Assembly (NCBI RefSeq): GCF_022815905.2
Contig: NZ_CP119327.1
Coordinates: 372,001 to 436,000 of the forward strand
DNA: 64,000 nt
Origin: Staphylococcus sp. NRL 16/872
Lineage (GTDB): Bacteria > Bacillota > Bacilli > Staphylococcales > Staphylococcaceae
Reading direction: 5' to 3'
In this document: positions 25,506 through 34,034 of the stretch, in pieces
How positions within the stretch are numbered: the first letter of the stretch is position 1
How the letters are laid out: the number at the start of each line of letters is the position of its first letter
Notes under the pieces: generated by a model
What the model saw: only the letters and a program-made list of their open reading frames with translations
The model's database searches: none
Told to the model about the DNA's origin: nothing
Made by a program: the position numbers and the translations under genes

Positions 25506-25599
25506 AATAAAAGAAATTATCTTGATCACGTTAATTTACCTTTATATAGATTCATATCAATTATAGAAAAGAACTTAAATGTTTTCGCACTTATTTAAG

Positions 25600-25990
25600 T
25601 AGTCCTAAAATGGATAATGGAACGTAGTTGAGTGCGGGGCCCCAGCACAAAGACTTTCGCATAGAAAGTCTACAAACAAAGCAAGCTGGGGAGAAAGTAT
25701 GGGAGCAGGTTATCAATGAACGTAAGTGTTCAAACACTTACGTAAGAAGTTCTAAGGTAGATTACGAAGTGTAGTTGTGAAGACTCCTGGTGGAAAAGAA
25801 AGAGCCTCAAGACTATAGGCTTGAGCCTTTCCCACCGGAAAGCGTAACAACTTAAACAAGTGAATATCTACCTAAGAACTACTTTACAAGACCGTGGCTC
25901 GACCCAGCCCCCTAGGCAAGCGTCTCAACTTAAGTGAGTGGATATCTATCTAAGAACGACTTTATAAGACTACAGGCTAGAACCTTTTCA
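25600..25990 (-). repeat. Intergenic repeat tract, family 2, locus 2
   Basis: A compound tract in three parts. The first is a double hairpin at 25640-25691 (ccccagc/gctgggg enclosing agactttc/gaaagtct) next to a GGGGCCCC block, similar in style to STAR-like staphylococcal repeats. The second is a perfect 10-4-10 hairpin at 25720-25743. The third is modules that are the inverse of locus 1, plus a 47-base block (25890-25936) identical to 60143-60189. No gene. Confidence 0.8.
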
Positions 25991-26007
25991 ACAAGAAAAT
26001 ATATACA

Positions 26008-26054
26008 AAAAGACTATTCTCAAAGTCGAAAACTTTAAGAACAGCCTAAGTCTT
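26008..26054 (-). terminator. Probable terminator of the DUF896/monooxygenase operon
   Basis: On the minus strand, gttcttaaag pairs imperfectly with ctttgagaat, flanked by agact/agtct arms and followed by TTTTT. Confidence 0.55.
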
Positions 26055-26066
26055 AATAATGATATT

Positions 26067-26303
26067 TTATTTTTCTTCAATATTACCGTATTCTTCTCTT
26101 AAGTCATACACTTTATCAGGTGTTACATCTTGGCCAAGGGGGTCTAGAACTTTCATAGTTGAGAAAGTATGAAGTACTTGGCCTCTAATCATACCTAAAT
26201 ATTCTTGTCTTAATTGATGTTGTTCTTGTTTTTCTTCAATACTCAAACTTTCAACTTTTTCTTTATTTGCTAATTGATTAATTCTATCTAGTAATTCTCT
26301 CAT
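26067..26303 (-). CDS. DUF896 (UPF0291, YnzC-like) small protein
   Basis: A 78-aa, mostly helical soluble protein with the family pattern RINQLANKEKVESLSIEEKQEQ and a conserved LRQEYLGMIRGQV. B. subtilis YnzC is a member of known structure but unclear role. AGGAGG stands before the ATG. It is co-transcribed with the upstream luciferase-like monooxygenase gene, with an 11-base gap that also holds its ribosome site. Confidence 0.85.
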   Translation of the reverse strand: MRELLDRINQLANKEKVESLSIEEKQEQHQLRQEYLGMIRGQVLHTFSTMKVLDPLGQDVTPDKVYDLREEYGNIEEK

Positions 26304-26314
26304 TATTGTTCCTC

Positions 26315-27259
26315 CTAATTTGTATGTGGTGGGAAATGTGGCACAATATGCGTGCCCACTTCATCTATAAGTTCTTTTAAATTACGGTCAGTATTTGTAA
26401 ATCGTAAAATAATATGGTTTGTATTCATTGCTTCGTAAGCTTTTAAAATTTGTAGTAAGTTCTTACGTCCTGTACGATATCCACCTTTAATCACTTTGAC
26501 CGTCTCGTTCGGATTCTCAGATAAATCTATCATTAATATATTAATAAATGGTTTGAAACGTTTAGTGCCGTGATGCCATGCTTCCACAAGTTTCTTCTGT
26601 TCTTGAAAAGGCTGGGCATAAAATAGCCAACCATCCATGTGTTCTTGTATCCATGACAACGATTGCTTAGAATAACCGGTCGCAAACATTGGTATCGTCT
26701 TATGCTTAGGCAACACTTGTAAACCAGAATCTTCATATAATTCAAATAGTGAATTGGAAATTTTAGGAGAATGTGAAGCCCAAAGTTGACGTAAAGAATG
26801 TATCGACGTTTGGAAACGTTCGATTAAATCTTCTTCATTTACTTTAAAAGCTGGGAATTCAAAAGGACGATCTCCTGTGGCCATACCAAGTAATAAACGT
26901 TGATTAGAAAGTAAATCAAGGGAAGCTGCTGATTTGGCCAGATGAATAGGATGACGTAAAGTGGCTACAATACTTCCAGTACTGAGTGCAATCTTTGAGG
27001 TAAACGCACTTAAATAAGTTAGAAATACAAATGGGTCATAGTTAGTAGAGACTTGACCTAAATGTGGACTATAAAGTGGATTATCTCTTACAGATAGACT
27101 AGTAAATCCTAGACGTTCTGCTTGTTGCGCTAAGACAACTTGCTCTTGAAAATCAATGTGATTCTCTTGTTTATTATCAAATGGTATGGATAAACCTAAA
27201 GTTAATTTATGATTCTGAAATGTGCGCTTAAAACCCTCATGTTCATCTATCTCCGACAT
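26315..27259 (-). CDS. LLM-class flavin-dependent oxidoreductase (luciferase-like)
   Basis: A 314-aa bacterial luciferase-like monooxygenase, FMN/F420-type TIM barrel. FTSLSVRDNP, FVFLTYLSAFTSKIALSTGS, LRHPIHLAKSAASLDLLSNQRLLLGMATGD and the later GYSKQSLSWIQEHMDGW are family blocks. Substrate unknown. AGGAGGG lies before the ATG at 27259. A TetR gene lies upstream on the same strand, with palindromic TGTTGT/ACAACA sites between, so this gene is a likely target. Confidence 0.86.
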   Translation of the reverse strand: MSEIDEHEGFKRTFQNHKLTLGLSIPFDNKQENHIDFQEQVVLAQQAERLGFTSLSVRDNPLYSPHLGQVSTNYDPFVFLTYLSAFTSKIALSTGSIVATLRHPIHLAKSAASLDLLSNQRLLLGMATGDRPFEFPAFKVNEEDLIERFQTSIHSLRQLWASHSPKISNSLFELYEDSGLQVLPKHKTIPMFATGYSKQSLSWIQEHMDGWLFYAQPFQEQKKLVEAWHHGTKRFKPFINILMIDLSENPNETVKVIKGGYRTGRKNLLQILKAYEAMNTNHIILRFTNTDRNLKELIDEVGTHIVPHFPPHTN

Positions 27260-27287
27260 CGCATTCCCTCCTAACCATTAATATTAA

Positions 27288-27391
27288 ACAACACTTATTA
27301 TTTAACTAACATGTGTTGTATAGATGTACTATACTCCCGTTTATATTTAAGTGCAACTTACATGCTTATGCAATGTGTTGTTTAGACAACA
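27288..27391. promoter_or_regulatory. Candidate TetR operators upstream of the monooxygenase gene
   Basis: A perfect TGTTGT-TTAG-ACAACA palindrome (27376-27391) and a second acaacac...gtgttgt pair (27288-27319) lie between the tetR stop and the monooxygenase start. The motif is repeated, which is typical of a local repressor. Confidence 0.5.
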
Positions 27392-27464
27392 GTTAATCAT
27401 TTATGTTGGATAGTTTGGATGTGCCTTTTCAAAAAATAAAGATCGAAGCTAGAGCGCTTTGATC

Positions 27465-28031
27465 CTAAAGGTGCGTAATATGATGTATAAGGAATGGTAG
27501 GTTCTTCTCGATAAATGCTTCGGCAGTGAGTGTACTAGTGTCGAGCCAATGTCTACCGAGACCACATATACCGGCTGCGAGAAAGCTCGCGCTGTTAACT
27601 AAGATGTCGATGTCTTGGTCGGGATAGCTGTTACGAAGCATGATAGTGAAAATATCTTCTAATTCATTGTTGATACGTTTATGAGCTTGATTACAAAATG
27701 TTTCGCTATTCTTCTTGCACGACTCCTGAACTTCTGACATGTAATGCGCAATCGCAATAAAGACTTCGGAAATGACGGCTTCGTTAATCATTTCTGAAAT
27801 AGTTAAGGTGTCATTCAAATCTTTCAGTATAGTGACCGAAAGCGTGTAATCCAAGATATCGTATTTATCTGTGAAATGTGCGTAGAAGGTAGCACGATTG
27901 ACGGTGGCACGTTCGGTAATGTCTTTCACCGTGATTTGAGCCATATCTTTTTCACGCGACACTTCTTGAAAGGCTTCTACAAGTAACTTTTTCGTTCTAA
28001 TGATACGTGGATCGACTTTTGTAGTAGACAT
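27465..28031 (-). CDS. TetR/AcrR-family regulator
   Basis: A 188-aa TetR protein: HTH with ITVKDITERATVNRATFYAHFTDKYDILDY at about 34-63. The C-terminal domain ends with ICGLGRHWLDTST, as in the DhaS-like subgroup. GGAGGTG stands before the ATG. It lies upstream of the luciferase-like gene on the same strand and divergent from an amino acid permease. The operators seen are on the monooxygenase side. Confidence 0.86.
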   Translation of the reverse strand: MSTTKVDPRIIRTKKLLVEAFQEVSREKDMAQITVKDITERATVNRATFYAHFTDKYDILDYTLSVTILKDLNDTLTISEMINEAVISEVFIAIAHYMSEVQESCKKNSETFCNQAHKRINNELEDIFTIMLRNSYPDQDIDILVNSASFLAAGICGLGRHWLDTSTLTAEAFIEKNLPFLIHHITHL

Positions 28032-28284
28032 CTATGACACCTCCTTCTTTGAAAATTAAGCTTACATTAAATTATCATTCGAATAGTAGAGGTTGTCAAA
28101 AAGTAAGATTTAACAAAAAAATATAAAAGTTTTAAAAATACTTTGATTTTTCAGATAAATTAAAGTATATTATTTAACAAAGAAGTATAAATATTCAAAA
28201 AGTTACTTGTTACTCAGCATTTTAAAAAACAAAGGGGTATGTTGTTTAACTGTACATCTAGAATTTATCAAACTGAATAGCTTA

Positions 28285-28299
28285 CTCCATAGGATGGAG
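28285..28299 (+). promoter_or_regulatory. Small hairpin covering the permease ribosome site
   Basis: CTCCAT-AGG-ATGGAG is a perfect 6-bp stem with a 3-base loop. The 3' arm contains the GGAG of the permease ribosome-binding site, so it could mask initiation. Confidence 0.4.
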
Positions 28300-28308
28300 A
28301 AGAAGACT

Positions 28309-29712
28309 ATGGAAGATAAACTACAAAGAGGATTGTCTAATAGGCATATTCAATTAATTGCAATCGGCGGTGCAATAGGGACAGGGTTATTTTTAGGGGC
28401 AGGTCAATCGATTCACTTAGCTGGACCATCGATTTTATTAACCTATATTATTGTAGGTTTAGTATTATTCTTATTCATGAGAGCAATGGGAGAGATGCTT
28501 CTTTCGAATTTAGGATTTAAATCATTTGCTGATATTGCGCATACGTACATCGGACCGTTAGCAGGATTTATTGTGGGGTGGACGTACTGGTTTACATGGA
28601 TCGTAGCAGGTATGGCAGAGGTAACAGCAGTTGCGAAGTATGTGAATTTCTGGTGGCCGACTATTCCAAGTTGGTTAACGGCTTTATTTACAGTATTAGT
28701 ATTGATGGCTTTAAATTTAATGAGCGCTAAAATATTTGGGGAATTGGAGTTTTGGTTCGCATTGATTAAAGTAACGACAATTATCGCATTAATCGTAGTA
28801 GGGATTGTCATGATTATCATGGGTACACATACCACAAGTGGTACAGCGAAGTTATCTAATATTTGGAGTCATGGTGGTTTCTTCCCACATGGTGCGACAG
28901 GATTCTTGCTCTCATTCCAAATGGCTATCTTTTCATTCATAGGAATTGAGTTAATTGGCATTACGGCTGGTGAAACAAAAAATCCTCATAAAACCATTCC
29001 ACAAGCAATTAATAATGTACCTTACAGAATTCTTATCTTTTATGTAGGTTCATTGGCGGTCGTAATGTCAGTAGTACCTTGGGATAAATTAAATCCTGCT
29101 GACAGCCCATATGTAACATTGTTTGGCTTAGTAGGGATTCCATTTGCGGCTGGCGTGATTAACTTTGTTGTATTAACCGCTGCAGCATCTGCATGTAATA
29201 GTGGTATCTTTGCAGACAGTAGAACAATGTATGGTTTAGCGGCACGTAAACAGGCACCACCATTTTTACAAAAAACTAATAAACACGGCGTACCATATTA
29301 CTCAATTTTAATCACATGTGGCTTATTACTTATCGCCGTAGTATTAAACTACGTTATTCCAAATGCCACTGAAGTATTCGTTTATATCACAACAGTTTCT
29401 ACCGTGCTTAACATCATCATTTGGACAATTATTATGATTGCTTATCTCGGTTTCTTGAAAAATAAACCAGAATTACACGCACAAAGTAAATTTAGATTAC
29501 CAGGTGGTAAAGTAAGTGCATATCTTATTCTAACGTTCTTCGTCTTTATTTTTATCGTCCTTGCACTAGATAAAGATATCAGAATTGGTGTGTTAGTCGC
29601 GCCGGCATGGTTAGCATTATTATGCTTAATGTTCTTACGTTATAAAAAAGAGAAACGTAAAGAAGGCATTGATTTAGATGAACGTTCTAAAGACCAGGCG
29701 ATTAGAGACTAG
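28309..29712 (+). CDS. Amino acid permease, AAT family (CycA/AapA-like)
   Basis: A 467-aa APC-superfamily transporter with 12 helices. The N-terminal LSNRHIQLIAIGGAIGTGLFLG is the AAT signature, and ASACNSGIFADSRTMYGLA lies in the helix-8 region, as in the D-serine/D-alanine/glycine transporter CycA. Substrate assignment is by similarity and is tentative. The start is ATG 28309 (MEDKLQRG); the longer frame from 28207 adds a non-homologous N-terminus. Monocistronic with a strong terminator. Confidence 0.85.
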   Translation: MEDKLQRGLSNRHIQLIAIGGAIGTGLFLGAGQSIHLAGPSILLTYIIVGLVLFLFMRAMGEMLLSNLGFKSFADIAHTYIGPLAGFIVGWTYWFTWIVAGMAEVTAVAKYVNFWWPTIPSWLTALFTVLVLMALNLMSAKIFGELEFWFALIKVTTIIALIVVGIVMIIMGTHTTSGTAKLSNIWSHGGFFPHGATGFLLSFQMAIFSFIGIELIGITAGETKNPHKTIPQAINNVPYRILIFYVGSLAVVMSVVPWDKLNPADSPYVTLFGLVGIPFAAGVINFVVLTAAASACNSGIFADSRTMYGLAARKQAPPFLQKTNKHGVPYYSILITCGLLLIAVVLNYVIPNATEVFVYITTVSTVLNIIIWTIIMIAYLGFLKNKPELHAQSKFRLPGGKVSAYLILTFFVFIFIVLALDKDIRIGVLVAPAWLALLCLMFLRYKKEKRKEGIDLDERSKDQAIRD

Positions 29713-29745
29713 ATAAGGGGAAAAATAGTCTGGGAAATAATGTTG

Positions 29746-29784
29746 ACGCATTTTTACTATTATAATAGTAGAAATGCGTTTTTT
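29746..29784 (+). terminator. Terminator after the AAT permease
   Basis: acgcattt-tactatta pairs with taatagta-aaatgcgt, followed by six T. Confidence 0.9.
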
Positions 29785-29961
29785 GTGATTAAATTGTACT
29801 ATTTAATGAAAATTATTAAATAAATATTCTGAAAATTTAGATATTATGTTATAGTAAGATGCATCATCACTTATTTGTCTAAGAAAGCTAATAAATAAAG
29901 TAATCTTGGCAATCAATTAATACTAATTTAAGCGTGTATCAACATCATAGGAGGTTTCGAT

Positions 29962-31020
29962 ATGACAACAGAGCTTAAAAATATAGGAGTTAAAGATTTT
30001 ACGTTTAGGGTGCTTACCGGAGTAGCGATTGGAATCGTTGTAGGTTTAGTGCCTAATGCCATTTTAGGTGAAATCTTTAAAGCACTTATGCATCATCACC
30101 CGGTATTTGCGACTTTTCTTCATGTCGTGCAAGCCATGCAATTTACGGTGCCAGCGTTAATTGGAGCACTTATTGCTTTGAAATTTGAAATGACACCACT
30201 TGCTATCGCTGTTGTAGCATGTGCATCATATGTGGGAAGTGGCGCTGCTCAATTTAAGAATGGCGCTTGGATTATCGCAGGTATCGGTGACTTAATCAAT
30301 ACGATGATTACTGCTGCGATTGCAGTGTTATTAATCTTATTAATTGAAAAGCGCGTGGGCAGTATGGCGTTAATTGTTTACCCAACTGTAGTGGGTGGAT
30401 TATCCGCAACCATTGGTGTGTTAATCTTACCGTATGTTCACATGATTACAACTGGTATCGGAAATATGGTCAATAGCTTCACTGAATTACAACCAGTATT
30501 GATGTGTATGCTCATTTCAATGGTATTTAGCTTCATTATTATTTCACCATTATCAACGGTAGCTATAGCGATTGCCATTGGTATTACAGGATTAGCTGCT
30601 GGATCAGCTTCAATTGGAATTTCAGCTACTGAAGCAGTATTGCTAATTGGTACAAGCCAAGTGAATCGTGTAGCCGTACCAATATCTATCTTCTTCGGTG
30701 GAGTGAAAATGATGATGCCTAACATGGTCAAATATCCAATTATTATGTTACCTATTTTAATTACGGCAGCCGTTTCAGGTATCGCCGGAAGTTTAATCGG
30801 TATTGCCGGTACAAAAGAATCAGCAGGGTTTGGTTTCATCGGTATGATTGGACCAATTAGTGCATTTAAATTTTTACATGTAGATTCAGCGATGATGAGT
30901 ATTATTTTAATTGTTTTAGGATTCTTCGTTGTTCCATTATTAACTGCGTTTATTTTAGATATTGTATTACGCAAAGTTTTAAAATTATATACTAACGATA
31001 TTTATAAATTTATGGGTTAA
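29962..31020 (+). CDS. PTS EIIC-type membrane transporter (PTS_EIIC_2)
   Basis: A 352-aa protein, almost entirely hydrophobic, with about ten helices. It matches stand-alone EIIC-like proteins of Gram-positives: LTGVAIGIVVGLVPNAILGEI at the N-terminus, GSGAAQFKNGAWIIAGIGDLIN, GTSQVNRVAVPISIFFGGVKMMMPN and a conserved GFGFIGMIGP. No EIIA or EIIB domain is attached or adjacent, so it is either served by enzymes encoded elsewhere or acts as a non-PTS transporter. AGGAGG stands 8-9 bases before the ATG. Substrate unknown. Confidence 0.8.
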   Translation: MTTELKNIGVKDFTFRVLTGVAIGIVVGLVPNAILGEIFKALMHHHPVFATFLHVVQAMQFTVPALIGALIALKFEMTPLAIAVVACASYVGSGAAQFKNGAWIIAGIGDLINTMITAAIAVLLILLIEKRVGSMALIVYPTVVGGLSATIGVLILPYVHMITTGIGNMVNSFTELQPVLMCMLISMVFSFIIISPLSTVAIAIAIGITGLAAGSASIGISATEAVLLIGTSQVNRVAVPISIFFGGVKMMMPNMVKYPIIMLPILITAAVSGIAGSLIGIAGTKESAGFGFIGMIGPISAFKFLHVDSAMMSIILIVLGFFVVPLLTAFILDIVLRKVLKLYTNDIYKFMG

Positions 31021-31051
31021 GACTGTAAATTTTTGAAATAATTTTTTTAAG

Positions 31052-31101
31052 AGGAATTGATAATCACGTCTCTGGGACTAATTATTAATTCCTTATTTTT
31101 T
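31052..31101 (+). terminator. Terminator after the EIIC-like gene
   Basis: A 13-bp stem with one G-U (31052-31064 with 31081-31093) followed by a T-rich tail. Confidence 0.8.
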
Positions 31102-31184
31102 GAAAAATAAATTTATAAAATAGCTTATGAGTAAATAGTGTTACAATAAAATAAATAGTGATTAAACAAAAGGATGGATGTCAT

Positions 31185-32609
31185 ATGGCTAATAAAATCG
31201 AAACATTAGCGCTAAGAACAGCAGAGTTAACGAGACAAACACATGAATTAGGCATTCCGGTCATGATTTTATTTGAAGGGGTTTCGGCATCAGGTAAAAC
31301 GCGTTTATCAAATGAATTATTATTAAACTTTGACGCGAAATATACGCGCTTTATTGCAACGCAATCACCTCAACCTGATGATTTAAGATATCAATTTTTA
31401 CAAAAATACTGGAATACGCTACCTGCAAAAGGTGATATTAATATTTATTTTCGCAGTTGGTATTCACATTATTTAGATTATCGTGAAAATGAAATTAAAC
31501 ATAATAGATATAAAAATTATGAGGTTTTGAAGGAACAAATTGCTTCTTTTGAAAAAATGTTAAAAAAAGATAATTATGAAATCATTAAATTCTTCATTGA
31601 AATTAATGAAGAGAAACGTCAAGAGCACATTAAACAAACTAAAGAGAACCCTTTAATGCGTTGGAAAGTGCAAGAATATAGTAATGTGTTGTCATCAGAA
31701 ATATATTTGGAGGACATGCATCAATTTATTAAAAATGATAAACAATGGAAGATTATTGACTATACGGAACGTCAAAATGCGATTGAAAAAATGTATCATC
31801 ATATTATTGAACGTTTGGAAAAAGCGATTGACAAACACCAAAAACGAGAACAGCAAGTGGATGGCAAGTTTACGGCTAACTTTACAACGGATTTATTCAA
31901 TATAGATGTAGACAAAGTGTCTAAAAATGACTATAAAACCTTAATTAATGAACTACAAAAACGTATGAGAGAAATTCAATTTGCCTTATATGAGAGAAAG
32001 ATTCCACTTATTTTAGTGTTTGAAGGTATGGATGCAGCAGGTAAAGGTGGCAATATCAAACGTATTAGAGAAAAACTGGATCCTACGGGTTATAAAGTAA
32101 ATGGAATCAGTGCGCCAACAGATGTGGAACTCAAACATCATTACTTATGGCGTTTTGCGAAAGATATGCCACGAAGTGGACACATTGAATTATTTGATCG
32201 CAGTTGGTATGGTCGCGTGCTCGTTGAACGAATTGAAGGCTTTGCGACTACAAATGAATGGCAACGCGCATATGATGAAATTAATTCTTTTGAAAAAATG
32301 TGGACAGACGAAGGGGCAATTATTTTAAAATTCTTCCTTACATTAGATAAGGAAGAACAATTGAAACGTTTCAAAGATCGTGAACAAAATGTAGACAAAC
32401 AATGGAAAATCACAGATGAAGATTGGCGTAATCGTGAGAAATGGGATGTATATGTAGAAGCAAGCCATGATATGATTGAAAAAACGAATACATCTTATGC
32501 GCCATGGCTAGTTGTGCCAGCTGATCATAAAAAAACGTCACGTATAGAAATTTTAAAATACATTATTCGTAAATGTGAAAAAGTATTATGGGGCGTTAAA
32601 GATTATTAA
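31185..32609 (+). CDS. Two-domain polyphosphate kinase 2 (polyphosphate:AMP phosphotransferase type)
   Basis: A 474-aa tandem PPK2. Domain 1 (about 1-225) has Walker A GVSASGKT but a weakened lid/Walker B (FRSWYSHYLDYREN). Domain 2 (about 245-474) has EGMDAAGKGG and the full FDRSWYGRVLVERIEG. Two-domain PPK2s characterised so far phosphorylate AMP to ADP using polyphosphate, which supports that activity here. In such enzymes the second domain is catalytic. The start is ATG 31185 with AAGGATGG upstream; the ATG-like start at 31158 adds nine unconserved residues. Monocistronic, with its own terminator. Confidence 0.87.
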   Translation: MANKIETLALRTAELTRQTHELGIPVMILFEGVSASGKTRLSNELLLNFDAKYTRFIATQSPQPDDLRYQFLQKYWNTLPAKGDINIYFRSWYSHYLDYRENEIKHNRYKNYEVLKEQIASFEKMLKKDNYEIIKFFIEINEEKRQEHIKQTKENPLMRWKVQEYSNVLSSEIYLEDMHQFIKNDKQWKIIDYTERQNAIEKMYHHIIERLEKAIDKHQKREQQVDGKFTANFTTDLFNIDVDKVSKNDYKTLINELQKRMREIQFALYERKIPLILVFEGMDAAGKGGNIKRIREKLDPTGYKVNGISAPTDVELKHHYLWRFAKDMPRSGHIELFDRSWYGRVLVERIEGFATTNEWQRAYDEINSFEKMWTDEGAIILKFFLTLDKEEQLKRFKDREQNVDKQWKITDEDWRNREKWDVYVEASHDMIEKTNTSYAPWLVVPADHKKTSRIEILKYIIRKCEKVLWGVKDY

Positions 32610-32650
32610 AATGATGAATTGACTTTATTGATTTATCATTGCAAATCACT

Positions 32651-32690
32651 TCAAGAGACTATTTTATAGAATAGTTTCTTGATTTTTTTG
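32651..32690 (+). terminator. Terminator after the PPK2 gene
   Basis: tcaagagactatt pairs with aatagtttcttga (one G-U or mismatch), followed by TTTTTTT. Confidence 0.9.
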
Positions 32691-32777
32691 TTTAAAATAG
32701 AAAAAACCTATGCGAAATTAAATGTAAGAAATATTACAAATATGTAACAAAGCAATATTTTGTAATATAAAGTATTG

Positions 32778-32794
32778 TGTAAAACGATTGTAAA
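32778..32794 (+). promoter_or_regulatory. WalR box upstream of isaA
   Basis: TGTAAA-ACGAT-TGTAAA fits the WalR consensus TGTWAH-N5-TGTWAH exactly. It is about 270 bases before isaA. The 450-base region 32610-33062 holds several more TGTAA/TTACA half-sites but no gene. Confidence 0.7.
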
Positions 32795-33062
32795 ATTCTT
32801 AAAAAGCTAATGTAAATCCCAATTTGACGGTGAAAAATAAAATACAAGAGATGAAATTGTATTGTTACAACACACTTCAGCAATATTTCAATATTACAAA
32901 ATAAAATCTTTATTGTAATTTTTTGTAAGGTGAGCGTAATATTATAAGGTTTTTTTTGTGTTATAGTAGCAATTGTCAAAAGTTAAACAAAGAAACAAAG
33001 CAATAAACACTTAAAGAAATTAACACTCGAAAATAAAACAAATTTATGGAGGAATTATTTTT

Positions 33063-33821
33063 ATGAAAAAGACAGTTATGGCTTCATCATTAGCAGTAGC
33101 ATTAGGAGTAACAGGTTATGCATTAACTACAGATCACAGTGCACACGCATCTGAACAAACTTCAAACTATGCACAATTAGCTAACTTAGCTCAAAACAAC
33201 CCATCTGAATTAAACGCTCACCCAGTACAATCTGGTGCTTACAATATCTCATTCGTTAAAGATGGTTTCAAATACAACTTCACTTCAAATGGTTCAACTT
33301 GGTCTTGGAACTACTATTATACTGGTGCTGCTGACACAGCTGCAGCTCAAACAGCTTCAACTACACAAGCTGCTCAACCAGCTCAACAATCTCAAGCAAC
33401 TGATTACTCAGCATCTTACAACCAAGGTTCAAACCAATCAGTAAGTTCAAATCAACAAGCTAGCAACTCTAACGTTAAATCAGTATCTGCTCCAACAAAT
33501 AACACAACTAACTACAGTGCTCAAACAACTTCATATTCAGCACCATCTAGCTCAGTAAGATTAGGTAATGGTAACACTGCTGGATCAACTGGTTCTTATG
33601 CAGCACAACAAATGGCATCTCGTACAGGCGTTTCAGCTTCTACTTGGGAATATATCATTGCAAGAGAATCTAATGGTCAATCAAGCGCACGTAACGCTTC
33701 AGGTGCTTCAGGTTTATTCCAAACTATGCCAGGATGGGGTTCAACTGCATCTGTAGATGATCAAATTAACGCTGCATACAAAGCTTACAAAGCTCAAGGT
33801 ATGAGTGCTTGGGGAATGTAA
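33063..33821 (+). CDS. isaA: Immunodominant antigen A, probable lytic transglycosylase
   Basis: A 252-aa secreted cell-wall enzyme. The signal peptide ends AHA before Ser30. [18 protein letters not shown] block in the N-terminal domain is shared with S. aureus IsaA and SceD. A low-complexity Gln/Ala/Ser linker (about 90-165) is longer than in S. aureus. The C-terminal SLT-like domain has IIARESNGQ (catalytic Glu) and [13 protein letters not shown]. It cleaves peptidoglycan glycan strands during growth. GGAGG lies upstream. The WalR box at 32778 fits its known control by WalKR. Confidence 0.95.
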   Translation: MKKTVMASSLAVALGVTGYALTTDHSAHASEQTSNYAQLANLAQNNPSELNAHPVQSGAYNISFVKDGFKYNFTSNGSTWSWNYYYTGAADTAAAQTASTTQAAQPAQQSQATDYSASYNQGSNQSVSSNQQASNSNVKSVSAPTNNTTNYSAQTTSYSAPSSSVRLGNGNTAGSTGSYAAQQMASRTGVSASTWEYIIARESNGQSSARNASGASGLFQTMPGWGSTASVDDQINAAYKAYKAQGMSAWGM

Positions 33822-33862
33822 TATAAATACATTTCTTAGTTAAACTTATAATAATTATATTT

Positions 33863-33902
33863 AAAGGAACTAATGATGAAAGTCATTAGTTCCTTTTTTT
33901 TT
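33863..33902 (+). terminator. Terminator after isaA
   Basis: A perfect 14-bp stem (33863-33876 with 33883-33896) followed by a run of T. Confidence 0.92.
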
Positions 33903-34034
33903 ATCAAATTAAATCGTTGTATGAAATTTTTAAAAAATATTTACATATATAAATATTCATAGTTTGATGTAAATACGTTATTTATTGTGATAAGATAATC
34001 AGTGTGCAAAATATTTATACGGGGTGTTATTAAC

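Noticed and set aside
30438..30974. 178-codon minus-strand frame
   Set aside because: Shadow of the hydrophobic EIIC-like gene; the composition (Ile/Asn/Pro rich) is typical of reverse frames of membrane genes.
32734..32979. 81-codon minus-strand frame upstream of isaA
   Set aside because: Low-complexity AT-rich regulatory DNA with WalR half-sites; no ribosome site.
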